From the NCBI GenBank assembly GCA_001464165.1, contig LNEX01000482.1, positions 1 through 11,818 of the forward strand: a stretch of DNA of 11,818 nucleotides, written 5' to 3'. Each line of letters begins with the position of its first letter. Within the stretch, counting starts at the first letter, position 1. The translations under genes were made by a program, and so were the position numbers. The notes beneath the pieces were generated by a model. The model was given only the letters and a program-made list of their open reading frames with translations, made no database searches and was not told the DNA's origin. The stretch is from a bacterium Ga0077546. Its GTDB lineage: Bacteria > Cyanobacteriota > Vampirovibrionia > Obscuribacterales > Obscuribacteraceae. Below, one piece after another: positions 6,155 to 11,818 of this stretch.

Positions 6155-6366
6155 TGACCCGGACTTTTATTAAGGTCAGAATGCCAAGGTGGCTTGAAAT
6201 CGATCGCGCGGCGCTTAATTTAATCGACAAGTGCGCGCCACTACCGCTGCCACCAAATAGAACTCCGTATGAAAAGATGATAGTGATTCACCTAGCTAAA
6301 AGCCAAGACAAGCCTGATATTTTTGTTCTGCCGTTCAGAAGTTGGGGACCGGGTCGCTTTAGGTAG
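6154..6366 (+). CDS. short fragment resembling a TonB C-terminal-like domain
   Basis: This 70-residue frame begins with the ATG that overlaps the stop of the signal-peptide ORF. It contains RAALNLIDKCAPLPLPPN (about 19-36), which resembles the D-x-A-A-L-x-x-I-x-x-x-x-P-F-x-P-L-P segment of TonB-C/TonB-like domains used at the periplasmic end of energy-transducing or orphan exported proteins, then a hydrophobic strand KMIVIHLA. A complete domain would need about 20-30 more residues on the N-terminal side, which the exported ORF upstream lacks as well. I infer the remnant of a small exported TonB-C-like protein with signal peptide and domain now in different frames. It ends eight bases inside the end of the convergent LolA-like ORF. 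The family call is tentative. Confidence 0.35.
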   Translation: MTRTFIKVRMPRWLEIDRAALNLIDKCAPLPLPPNRTPYEKMIVIHLAKSQDKPDIFVLPFRSWGPGRFR

Positions 6367-7081
6367 TGACCACTTTTTTTTCAAAGAACGGGCCAACGCT
6401 TTGTTTTGCTTCTGCTAATATCAATCCGCTCTTGGTGTCTTGTTCAAGAAGGTTTTTATCGAATATACGGTCGTTGATTTCTGCATTTAAAGTAATGGGA
6501 CTTATTCTCGTTCTTGTTTGGCAATCATCTTTTAAGTCATCGTGTATAAACTCATTCAGCAGATAGAGGTCTCTTGATACTGCTATGCGCAAGTTACCGT
6601 CTTGCAAAATGTAGTTGTTCTCATCCCTTAGATCGCTTATCCACGACTTTCTTTCTAATCTGTTCTGGCCGTGTATGTGTTGAAAAAAAAGAGGATGAAT
6701 ATACTGAAGGCTTCCACCAGAAAAAACAAAGCAATCTGCCAAGCATTGGTTAATGATTTTTTCCGGGTTGTGAAATATAGATAGCAAGCCCATTATGTTG
6801 CCTGTCTTGCCGTTTGCATCGGTCCTATAGCCATTTTTTCCGTCAAATAAGACAACTAGAACCTGATCTTTCGATTCAGGGCTCTGTGACACTGAAAATC
6901 TTCTCTCGAATCTAAAGAGATTTGGCGCTTTGTAAATAGTTCTGCATAGCTTTCTAGTTATCCAAGGCGAAGTGGATGCACGAGCAAATGTTGTTTCGAC
7001 AACAGCAATGTCTTGATATGAACTCAATGTTGAGTACTGGTGAGCTACATTTTTCAACACTTTGTTTACAACTAAATCCAA
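6359..7081 (-). CDS. LolA-like / outer-membrane-lipoprotein-carrier-like domain ORF, no clear start
   Basis: This 240-residue frame resembles LolA-fold periplasmic proteins (LolA, LolB, DUF2092-like): an N-terminal helix VLKNVAHQYSTLSSYQD (about 8-24), a strand, then TIYKAPNLFRFERRF (about 48-62) matching the P-x-x-F-R-F-E hallmark, strands LVVLFDGKNGYRTD, a pair near LRIAVSRDLYLLNEF and a final ISPITLNAEIND...F segment. Such proteins bind lipid moieties in the periplasm and normally have a signal peptide. Here there is none, and no ATG occurs before about residue 97; the assigned start is TTG 7081, weakly supported by GGTGA upstream. The frame is the same as that of the upstream 129-residue ORF, from which one TGA codon (7085-7087) separates it. 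So it is either a nonsense-split single gene or a second, tightly coupled gene. The coding nature is likely; intactness is doubtful. Confidence 0.5.
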   Translation of the reverse strand: MDLVVNKVLKNVAHQYSTLSSYQDIAVVETTFARASTSPWITRKLCRTIYKAPNLFRFERRFSVSQSPESKDQVLVVLFDGKNGYRTDANGKTGNIMGLLSIFHNPEKIINQCLADCFVFSGGSLQYIHPLFFQHIHGQNRLERKSWISDLRDENNYILQDGNLRIAVSRDLYLLNEFIHDDLKDDCQTRTRISPITLNAEINDRIFDKNLLEQDTKSGLILAEAKQSVGPFFEKKVVTT

Positions 7082-7084
7082 GGT

Positions 7085-7474
7085 TCACCACTTTAAAGAA
7101 GTTCTATAAGCCAAGCTTATCTGATAGTGGAAGACTTGGGCAATTTCATTTTTTTGTTCAACTACTCTAATTTTCGAATCTTCAGCACCTGGCAGGATAT
7201 TCGGTGCCTTTCCGCTTATGACTAGTTGCGTAACTTCGACGTCCACAGCATCATCATGCTGCGACCAGCGTATAGACAAACCTTGATTGTTATAAACTCT
7301 GGGTGCACAACAGCTTCTTAGTTGAATCCAGAAGAAGCCCCATTGGTGGAAGCCATCATCATAGCCATCAAAGCCTGTCATTAATGACTTCCAGATGGTA
7401 AGAAAGCACCAAGGCAAGAGAAAGCAAACGCTAAAATATTTTGTGGACCGGATAAGGCCAGAGAAATGATTCAT
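7085..7474 (-). CDS. membrane-anchored hypothetical protein, 129 residues, possible N-terminal part of split gene
   Basis: I do not recognise this protein. It starts at ATG 7474 without a visible ribosome binding site. Residues 12-30 form a hydrophobic segment (YFSVCFLLPWCFLTIW) after a basic N-terminus, suggesting a signal anchor, followed by an aromatic-rich region (HQWGFFWIQL) and a soluble part including LSIRWSQHDDAVDVEVTQLV and KIRVVEQKN. The frame ends in TGA at 7085-7087 and continues without another stop to 6359, through the LolA-like domain. Read through, the whole would be 371 residues with an anchor at the N-terminus, which would give the LolA-like part the export signal it otherwise lacks. 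Codon use is AT-rich like the surrounding middle region. Confidence 0.42.
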   Translation of the reverse strand: MNHFSGLIRSTKYFSVCFLLPWCFLTIWKSLMTGFDGYDDGFHQWGFFWIQLRSCCAPRVYNNQGLSIRWSQHDDAVDVEVTQLVISGKAPNILPGAEDSKIRVVEQKNEIAQVFHYQISLAYRTSLKW

Positions 7475-7741
7475 TGTGTTGTTGTCTTATTGGGGCGAGA
7501 GAATCTTCTGCACAGGCTAGATTTAGTTCAAGCATATGAAGGGCTATGACTTAGTTATTGAGGAACCGCCCACTTTGCTTGGCGTTTCATCTCATTGATT
7601 TCAGCGGATGGTAACTGCGACTCAACCGTGAAAGAATGACAGAATTTAAATTAGTAGACCGGTCTATTGCGCTGTCGCAAAAAGAAATAAATCAGTGAGT
7701 CACCAAGCTACTTCCGCTTCCTCATCAGCTCGAAAGCTAAC
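7475..7741. other. non-coding region upstream of the split LolA-like gene
   Basis: No supported gene is visible in these 267 bases. They should carry the minus-strand promoter for the 129-residue ORF, but no good -10/-35 pair is evident. The one clear landmark is the perfect palindrome at 7655-7666. On the right it meets the terminator cluster of block 2. Confidence 0.4.
7655..7666. promoter_or_regulatory. perfect 12-base palindrome, TetR-type operator candidate
   Basis: TAGACC at 7655-7660 is followed directly by GGTCTA at 7661-7666. TAGAC/GTCTA half-sites are typical of operators bound by several TetR-family repressors, for example NemR-like regulators. AT-rich bases next to it (TTAAATTAG) could contain a promoter. 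No TetR-family gene is present in the window, so the site would be an orphan here, perhaps bound by a regulator encoded elsewhere or left from a lost gene. Confidence 0.42.
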
Positions 7742-7781
7742 AAGAAAAGCGGGTCCCCAACATCAGTTGAGGACCCCCGCT
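7742..7781 (-). terminator. intrinsic terminator of block 2
   Basis: On the minus strand AGCGGG pairs with CCCGCT, and after a two-base bulge the stem continues through GGTCC/GGACC-type pairs and CAAC/GTTG around a TGAT loop; TTTTCTTG follows immediately. This is a strong GC-rich hairpin plus T tract about 70 bases beyond the stop codon of the 268-residue gene. It should end the transcript of block 2 and shield the AT-rich middle region from read-through. Confidence 0.75.
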
Positions 7782-7782
7782 A

Positions 7783-7828
7783 AGCTAGCCCAAAGGGCTA
7801 GTTATTGCTTGCCGAAAATTCGGCTTTT
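7783..7828. repeat. two more hairpins next to the block 2 terminator
   Basis: CTAGCCC (7785-7791) and GGGCTAG (7795-7801) form a seven-pair stem with an AAA loop, extendable by a G-T and an A-T pair. GCCGA (7811-7815) and TCGGC (7820-7824) form a second stem followed on the plus strand by TTTTCT (7825-7830), so it could work as a terminator for plus-strand transcription entering block 2. Together with 7742-7781 this makes three hairpins in less than 90 bases. Confidence 0.55.
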
Positions 7829-7847
7829 CTGCGCTTGTTCAGCCGCT

Positions 7848-8654
7848 TTAGGCGATCAGCGCGTCAAGACGCTTGACCGCTTCGACGCCGATGGCGATTT
7901 CTTGTTCGGTCGAGAGCGTGCCACCGTTCATGGTGCCTTCGCTGCCTAGGCAGAGCGGGGCTTCCGACGCCTTGCGAATGTAGTCGATGCGCTCGGCGTC
8001 GGTGGCGCCCAGAACACCATCGATGATGGTTTGGGCTTCGGCGGCGGTCTTGCCGGCGGCCAGCAGCTGAGCCATGGCGTTGGCCACGGCTTGGTCTGCG
8101 TCCGCCTTGGTGACGGCGATGCTGTAGGTGTTCTCGGCGAACTGCAGCGATTCACCGGCACCCTTGACGATGGCGGCGATGGTCTCGAGCAGGGCCTTGG
8201 CGTCGACCTTGATGGGGCCGTCCACGAGGGCGTCGACCTTGGTGGTGCTGGCTGCTACAGAGCTTTGCAGCACTGCCAGGGCACCGGCCAGAGCCGCTTT
8301 GCGCGTGGCCATGTCGCTGGGCATAGCCGGCGGTTTGCCGTCCTTGCAATCGTTCCAGGCGACGTAGTGCGCGTCGTGCTGCTTGAAGATGATGCCAGCC
8401 AGTTCAGAGGCGATGCCCGACGCTTGGCCGGTTTCGTCCACCTGCGACTGGCTCATGGCGAGGCTGGCGATGGCAACGACGCAGCCGGCGCTCAGGCAGT
8501 TGGCGACGCGGTAGGCGCGGGTCAACTCGTCGCTGTCTTCGGAGAAATTGCTCAGCATTTGGGCGTGGATTTCGGCATTGGTCTTGATGATGCCGACGGC
8601 GAAAGCCACGTCCGTTGCAGTGACGACTTGGCCGTTGATGGTGATTTGGCTCAT
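7848..8654 (-). CDS. hypothetical protein, 268 residues, helical and Ala-rich
   Basis: I do not recognise this protein. It starts at ATG 8654; no clear ribosome binding site precedes it, and it follows the upstream gene by 32 bases, so re-initiation or coupling is possible. A short strand-like start (SQITINGQVVTATD) leads into a mostly alpha-helical, alanine-rich body with repeated patterns such as KAALAGALAVLQSS and ANAMAQLLAAGKTAAEA. There is no signal peptide or convincing membrane helix; the hydrophobic run CVVAIASLAM (about 58-67) is short. Residues 225-250 are Gly/Ser/Thr-rich. It is the last gene of block 2 before the terminator. The composition and N-terminal motif would suit a phage- or plasmid-type structural or scaffold protein, but this is only an impression. 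Confidence 0.66.
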   Translation of the reverse strand: MSQITINGQVVTATDVAFAVGIIKTNAEIHAQMLSNFSEDSDELTRAYRVANCLSAGCVVAIASLAMSQSQVDETGQASGIASELAGIIFKQHDAHYVAWNDCKDGKPPAMPSDMATRKAALAGALAVLQSSVAASTTKVDALVDGPIKVDAKALLETIAAIVKGAGESLQFAENTYSIAVTKADADQAVANAMAQLLAAGKTAAEAQTIIDGVLGATDAERIDYIRKASEAPLCLGSEGTMNGGTLSTEQEIAIGVEAVKRLDALIA

Positions 8655-8686
8655 TTTGTGGTGTAGTGTTTGGGGGTTTTGGGTGT

Positions 8687-9130
8687 TTACGTCGGCATTT
8701 TCCAGCCGAGCGCTTCGATTTCTTTGAGCGTGTAGGTCTCGCTCAGAGTCAAGGTGAAGAACAGCTTGCTCACCTTGCAGGCAATGGTGACTTTGTCGCC
8801 GCGTGCGGTCAGATCGATGGCGAGCAAATTGACCCAGCCGGGGGCATCGGGTCTTGTTGCTTCAATGCCCTTGATTTTGCTGATTGTGATTTTCTTCGAC
8901 TGACTGGCAAACTGAAAGGAGAAGCTCTTGGCCAGTCGCATTTTGCCGCCGCGAGCAAGAGGCATCTCCTGCACCGCCGAAGTGGTGACCGAGATGGTGC
9001 CGCCCTTGTTGACGATGCGAGTGACTTTGCACTTCCACAGTTCGGAAGCGGGTGCTTTGCCGAAGGTCTTTTCGAATTGGTCGGGGCCGATATCGGCTCC
9101 GGGTTTGATTTGCGAAAGATAGGGAAACAT
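8687..9130 (-). CDS. hypothetical protein, 147 residues, beta-rich
   Basis: I do not recognise this protein. The start is ATG 9130 because GGAG lies six bases upstream; an upstream TTG at 9142 would overlap that site. The first 35 residues (MFPYLSQIKPGADIGPDQF...) look like an extended lead with a short helix, followed by many alternating strands: CKVTRIVNKGGTISVTTS, KSFSFQFASQSKKITISKI, WVNLLAIDLTARGDKVTIAC and KLFFTLTLSETYTL. This is the profile of a small beta-sandwich or beta-barrel. No export signal is seen. It is preceded by a terminator-like hairpin (9150-9171), so part of its expression depends on read-through or a local promoter, and is followed 32 bases later by the 268-residue gene. 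Confidence 0.66.
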   Translation of the reverse strand: MFPYLSQIKPGADIGPDQFEKTFGKAPASELWKCKVTRIVNKGGTISVTTSAVQEMPLARGGKMRLAKSFSFQFASQSKKITISKIKGIEATRPDAPGWVNLLAIDLTARGDKVTIACKVSKLFFTLTLSETYTLKEIEALGWKMPT

Positions 9131-9142
9131 TTGGTGCTCCAA

Positions 9143-9171
9143 ATGAAAACCTAAGCCATTGCTGGCTTAGG
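9143..9171 (-). terminator. hairpin with T-rich tail just before a ribosome binding site
   Basis: CCTAAGCC and GGCTTAGG (9150-9157 and 9164-9171) pair perfectly over eight bases with a six-base loop. On the minus strand TTTTCATTT follows at once, and the GGAG of the 147-residue gene begins within that tail. It can act as a terminator for the 149-residue gene or as an attenuator that sets the ratio between the two parts of block 2. Confidence 0.55.
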
Positions 9172-9212
9172 TGTGTCGTAAAAACTTGAGAAATTTGCGC
9201 AGACCTAGAAGC

Positions 9213-9662
9213 CTAGCTACGTTCGTAGTAGGCTCGCACGGTCACCTGGATGATCAGCGAGCGCCTGGGGTTGGTCGAGGGCACGACCACGGTGCGCGTC
9301 AAAAGAGCGCAGGCACCGCCGGGAAATTGGCCATGCGGGAACATCTGCTCATCGGGCAGCCTGAGAATGCAGCCCTCCGAAGCCAGACGCAGAGCGACTT
9401 CTGACAGCATCTGCGGCAGGCGAGAGAGGTCGTAGCCGATGCTGGCGACGATGTCGAAGCGGTCGCGCTTCTTCAAAACGTCGGCCAACTCGGAGGCGGG
9501 CGGCGCTTCTTGCAGATGCATGGATGTGACTTCGAGGCGGGCGGTGTTGCCTTGGCCGTCGTTCTTGACGAAGCGGGCGATGTCGAAATGGTCATAGGTG
9601 CAGCCGAAGCCAGACTCCATGATGGCATTGAGGACGAGGCCCTGATTGATTGTGCGAAGCAT
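9213..9662 (-). CDS. hypothetical protein, 149 residues
   Basis: I do not recognise this protein. It starts at ATG 9662 with AGGAGACAAA directly upstream, the best ribosome binding site of block 2. The product is soluble, of mixed alpha/beta character: a strand-like start with FDIARFVKND, a polar loop PPASELADVLKKRDRFD, a strand IVASIGYDL, a helix LPQMLSEVALRLASEG, then CILRLPD, a Gly/Pro turn HGQFPGGACALL and C-terminal strands RTVVVPST and RSLIIQVTVRAYYERS. No signal peptide or membrane segment is seen, and no catalytic motif. It is followed by the hairpin at 9150-9171 and preceded by the TPR-like gene 77 bases away. Confidence 0.66.
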   Translation of the reverse strand: MLRTINQGLVLNAIMESGFGCTYDHFDIARFVKNDGQGNTARLEVTSMHLQEAPPASELADVLKKRDRFDIVASIGYDLSRLPQMLSEVALRLASEGCILRLPDEQMFPHGQFPGGACALLTRTVVVPSTNPRRSLIIQVTVRAYYERS

Positions 9663-9739
9663 TTTGTCTCCTGATATTGCTGATGATTCGATGATTTCTG
9701 GTTGGCTGCGGTAAGCCTTAGGAAAGGTCTAGCTCTGCC

Positions 9740-10210
9740 TCAGTACAGCCAGGGCGTCTTGATTTCGCCGTCGCGGTCGGCTAGGGTGGCGAGAATCTTC
9801 ATCGCCTTGGCGATTTCTTGGTAGCCGCGGCTGTCGCCGAGATTGGCTGCCAGAGTGCGACCGTAGAGAAAATGCGCCTTGGCCAGAGCTTCGGTTTCGC
9901 AACCGAGTGCGCGGCAGGCGATTTCAGACCGGTAGGCATCGAGGGCGAGGCGCAAGTAGTGCTGCTTGGTGTCGACACCGTGATAGGTCTTGTGCACTTC
10001 GGTGCAGATGGCCGCCTGGAGGGCGTAGGCGTCAGCCAACTGAGGGTTGTTGGCGGCGAAAGACAAAGTGCCTTCCATGAGCAGAATTGCTTCGCTGGCC
10101 TTTTCAGTTGCTTCGATGCAGACACCCATGGCGAATTGGTCACGGGCATCTTGCAGAAGCTGAGCGTATGAGGCAACTGCAGTGAGAGAGGGAGCAGTGC
10201 GATTGTTCAT
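9740..10210 (-). CDS. TPR-like helical repeat protein, 156 residues
   Basis: The start is placed at ATG 10210; the ribosome binding site is weak (GAAAG at about six bases), and upstream in-frame sequence overlaps the previous gene. The product is almost wholly helical, with paired amphipathic helices as in tetratricopeptide-like repeats: YAQLLQDARDQFAMG (about 15-29), EATEKASEAILLMEG, QLADAYALQAAICTEVHKT (57-75), QHYLRLALDAYRSEIACRA, EALAKAHFLYGRTLA and YQEIAKAMKILATLA. Such folds mostly bind proteins. A tail of about ten residues ends in TPWLY. It follows the 67-residue gene by 41 bases and so is probably the second gene of the block 2 operon. The helical repeat character is clear; a true TPR match would need a profile search. 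Confidence 0.62.
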   Translation of the reverse strand: MNNRTAPSLTAVASYAQLLQDARDQFAMGVCIEATEKASEAILLMEGTLSFAANNPQLADAYALQAAICTEVHKTYHGVDTKQHYLRLALDAYRSEIACRALGCETEALAKAHFLYGRTLAANLGDSRGYQEIAKAMKILATLADRDGEIKTPWLY

Positions 10211-10251
10211 TTGAACTTTCAGGGTTGTGGTCGAGGTGGGAGGACTGTTTC

Positions 10252-10455
10252 TTATGCAGTTTCGCGACGGCAGTACTTGTAGACTTCCTCTTCCAGGAGA
10301 AAGCAGATCACGCCGTTCTTGGTGCACATGGTGCCGTGGTCGTGTTCCTTTTCGACAACGAGAACGTCGCCGACTTCGCACGATACGTGGAAGGAGCGGG
10401 CCGCAGAGGCGGGGAGGAAGGCCTTGAGAACGATGATTTTTTCGGGAGTAGACAT
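10252..10455 (-). CDS. small beta-rich hypothetical protein, 67 residues
   Basis: I do not recognise this protein. It starts at ATG 10455 with GGAGG eight bases upstream; a longer in-frame form from further upstream would run over this site. The sequence alternates strands and turns: EKIIVLKAFLP, SFHVSCEVGDVLVVEKEHDHG, NGVICFLLEEEVYKYCRRE, consistent with a small SH3-like barrel. It has three cysteines in the second half or its border (Cys41, Cys53... by approximate position) and an acidic/His-rich EKEHDH turn. It lacks an export signal. It is the first gene of block 2, behind about 140 bases of leader from the promoter candidate at 10602-10630. Confidence 0.64.
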   Translation of the reverse strand: MSTPEKIIVLKAFLPASAARSFHVSCEVGDVLVVEKEHDHGTMCTKNGVICFLLEEEVYKYCRRETA

Positions 10456-10601
10456 GGGCAATGCCTCCAAGTGGTCTCTCTTGAACTTTGACGCCTTCAC
10501 TTCTCGCTCACGTTCACTTTCTTGGTGCGATGTTAGACATCCGGCGCTAGAAAACGGAACGGTGATGGGAAGGGTGCAGAGGTAAGAGACGGGTTTGGTT
10601 G

Positions 10602-10630
10602 TTTAGATCAAAAGTTGCTGTTGAAGTTAA
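10602..10630 (-). promoter_or_regulatory. candidate promoter of the block 2 operon
   Basis: On the minus strand TTAACT (10625-10630, four of six matches to the -35 consensus) and TCTAAA (10602-10607, four of six matches to the -10) are separated by 17 bases, and TGA directly precedes the -10 as in extended -10 promoters. Transcription would start near 10595 and give a leader of roughly 140 bases. The sequence around the -35 (AAGTTAAAGAG on the plus strand) is repeated at 4561-4571 upstream of block 1. The elements are weak, so the call is tentative. Confidence 0.33.
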
Positions 10631-10865
10631 AGAGAAAAGTCATATTACTTTCGCTTTTCATAGCTCTTAATACAGCGAAGAGATTTCTAATTGCGAAATG
10701 TTGCGCTTTGTAATCTGTCGACACAATTGAAGGAAAGTTGGTGCCGGTAAGGCTTTTGTAGGCTTTGGCCTCGCTTGAAATAGGTGAGAGGACGCTTACC
10801 TCGTATATGCAGTTGGTTTTGCAGCTGCTTCGAGATTGGCGCAACTGGCGCCAGTATGTTCTCAA
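10608..10865 (-). CDS. doubtful ORF, 85 residues, possibly a gene remnant
   Basis: The frame opens at a TTG (10865) without a ribosome binding site. An ATG at about 10892 (MNTMMKISA) stands in another frame and runs into a stop just where this frame begins, so the two could be one gene with a lost base. The later part looks like genuine protein (VSVLSPISSEAKAYKSL, IVSTDYKAQHFAIRNL, LFAVLRAMKS), with two cysteines near residues 15 and 19. I recognise no family. It lies divergently from tldD, and its end overlaps the block 2 promoter candidate. It is either a small decaying resident gene or a chance frame. Confidence 0.28.
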   Translation of the reverse strand: MRTYWRQLRQSRSSCKTNCIYEVSVLSPISSEAKAYKSLTGTNFPSIVSTDYKAQHFAIRNLFAVLRAMKSESNMTFLFNFNSNF

Positions 10866-10957
10866 GCGCTAATTTTCATCATCGTATTCATGCCGAAATG
10901 GCAGAAGAGAGTTATCGTTGTTGTTATACCAGCCTATGACAAATGAGAACCCTGAGA

Positions 10958-11818
10958 ATGATTATTGAAGCTGCCGAAACTCAACTACAAAAATTGTTTG
11001 GCCTTACTGCCGAGCAAGTGCAGAGAGTTTTAGACACTGCTACTCGTGGTGAGCAGGGCAAGAAACAAGGTGTTTTCTGCGATATCTATTTTCAAGCCGG
11101 AACTGCTCAGGGCCTTACTTTTGATCAAGGTGTTTTGAAAAACACATCCAGCTCTACTACAAGTGGAGCCGGTGTGCGGGTGGTTGTGGGCGATAAAACA
11201 GGTTATTCACACACTGGCCATGTTAATGTTACTAATCTCTTGCAGTGCGCCAAAGTAGCCCGTGCTATCACTGAGCATGCTTCGGGCATTGCCAATAGCG
11301 GTCTTAATGTCGATTTAGATGCCGCTAACAGTTCGGGCCAACACAATTTATATCCCATTCTCAATAGCCCAGTAGATATTGCTCTGCAAGAGAAAATTGA
11401 TCTTCTTCGCAAGATTGATAAAGAAGTTCGCCTCTACGATGCCCGCATTCAAAATGTTACTGTGTCTGTGGCTTGTGAGAGCTATACGATCATTATCGTC
11501 AATTCATTAGAGCAAATTTTTGTAGATCTTAGACCGCTTGTTCGTATCTCAGTTAGCTGTTTAGCTGAAGAGAACGGCCGCAAAGAAACTGGCAGCTCAG
11601 GCGGCGGTGGTCGCTATGAGTTTAGTGTTCTCGCTGAAGATAATATGTGGCAAGAACATGCTCATATCGCGGCCAAAATGGCCATCGATTTGCTTGCTTC
11701 CACCCCCGCCCCGGCTGGTGTAATGGATGTGGTGTTGGGTTCAGGCTGGCCTGGAGTGCTTATTCATGAGGCTGTCGGTCATGGCCTCGAAGGCGACTTT
11801 AACCGTATGGGCACTTCT
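10958..11818 (+). CDS. tldD: metalloprotease TldD, N-terminal 287 residues, cut by window end
   Basis: This is the N-terminal part of TldD, the zinc-bearing subunit of the cytoplasmic TldD-TldE(PmbA) protease that cleaves unfolded peptides and, in E. coli, matures microcin B17 and degrades the CcdA antitoxin. Family landmarks appear in order: DIYFQ (42-46), GAGVRVVVGDKTGYS (70-84), KIDLLRKIDKEVR, DLRPLVRISVS (190-200), the glycine run GSSGGGGRYEF (212-222), and VVLGSGWPGVLIHEAVGHGL with the zinc motif HEAVGH (270-275), then EGDFN. E. coli TldD has 481 residues, so about 40% is missing, including the C-terminal zinc ligand. ATG 10958 aligns with the E. coli start; an in-frame ATG at 10943 would add five residues. 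Neither start has a good ribosome binding site. A weak extended -10 (TGTTATACC, 10922-10930) precedes it. Its codon use differs from the GC-rich blocks, so it belongs to the resident chromosome. Confidence 0.95.
   Translation, partial: MIIEAAETQLQKLFGLTAEQVQRVLDTATRGEQGKKQGVFCDIYFQAGTAQGLTFDQGVLKNTSSSTTSGAGVRVVVGDKTGYSHTGHVNVTNLLQCAKVARAITEHASGIANSGLNVDLDAANSSGQHNLYPILNSPVDIALQEKIDLLRKIDKEVRLYDARIQNVTVSVACESYTIIIVNSLEQIFVDLRPLVRISVSCLAEENGRKETGSSGGGGRYEFSVLAEDNMWQEHAHIAAKMAIDLLASTPAPAGVMDVVLGSGWPGVLIHEAVGHGLEGDFNRMGTS

Noticed and set aside
7085..7087. TGA read as an amino acid
   Set aside because: Other genes in the window, such as those ending at 516 and 9740, use TGA as a normal stop, and I see no selenocysteine insertion structure directly after it.
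7695..7949. Plus-strand frame of 84 codons beginning with GTG
   Set aside because: It runs through three hairpins including a strong terminator and into the end of the 268-residue gene, and has no binding site.
8031..8666. Plus-strand open frame of 211 codons
   Set aside because: It is antisense to the 268-residue gene with the repetitive composition of a complement frame.
1..11818. CRISPR array, rRNA, tRNA, insertion sequence or integrase
   Set aside because: No regularly spaced repeats, RNA gene signatures, transposase or recombinase motifs were found on either strand.

Overview
The window comes from a bacterium with Shine-Dalgarno-led genes and, by inference, a Gram-negative-type envelope: it holds export signals, a LolA-like domain and a possible TonB-C remnant. 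The only confidently named gene is tldD on the plus strand at the right edge; it matches the classical TldD of Proteobacteria closely over its whole visible length. I cannot assign the species. The window looks like a mosaic of two compositions.

Block 1 (1-4298) is GC-rich and entirely minus-strand. In transcription order it holds a 677-residue soluble protein with an M48-like zinc-peptidase signature, an unrecognised 137-residue protein, a 75-residue two-helix membrane protein, an unrecognised 106-residue protein, a cREC-type receiver-like protein (113 residues) and a HAD-like protein that runs off the left edge. Most have a clear GGAG-type ribosome binding site. Two structured spacers separate the genes: a terminator-like hairpin at 1546-1583 and a three-way-junction-like inverted repeat at 2154-2231.

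The middle (4299-7847) is AT-richer and poor in intact genes. It carries a lysozyme-like gene split over three frames, a small membrane protein that may be leaderless, a severed signal peptide followed by a short TonB-C-like fragment, and a LolA-like domain separated by one in-frame TGA from an upstream membrane-anchored segment. It also has an orphan perfect palindrome resembling a TetR-family operator. The region reads as decaying resident genes, although sequence errors could give a similar picture.

Block 2 (7848-10455) is again GC-rich and minus-strand: five compact genes coding for a 67-residue beta-rich protein, a TPR-like helical protein, and three proteins I do not recognise. It ends in a tandem hairpin/terminator cluster at 7742-7828. 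A weak promoter candidate lies upstream at 10602-10630. Small, mostly orphan, one-directional genes in both blocks suggest plasmid-, phage- or island-derived modules, but no integrase, transposase, capsid or replication gene is visible, so the nature of the blocks is inference.

From 10958 the composition returns to moderate GC with tldD, whose protein partners with TldE/PmbA to cleave unfolded peptides. It is cut by the window end just after the zinc-binding motif.
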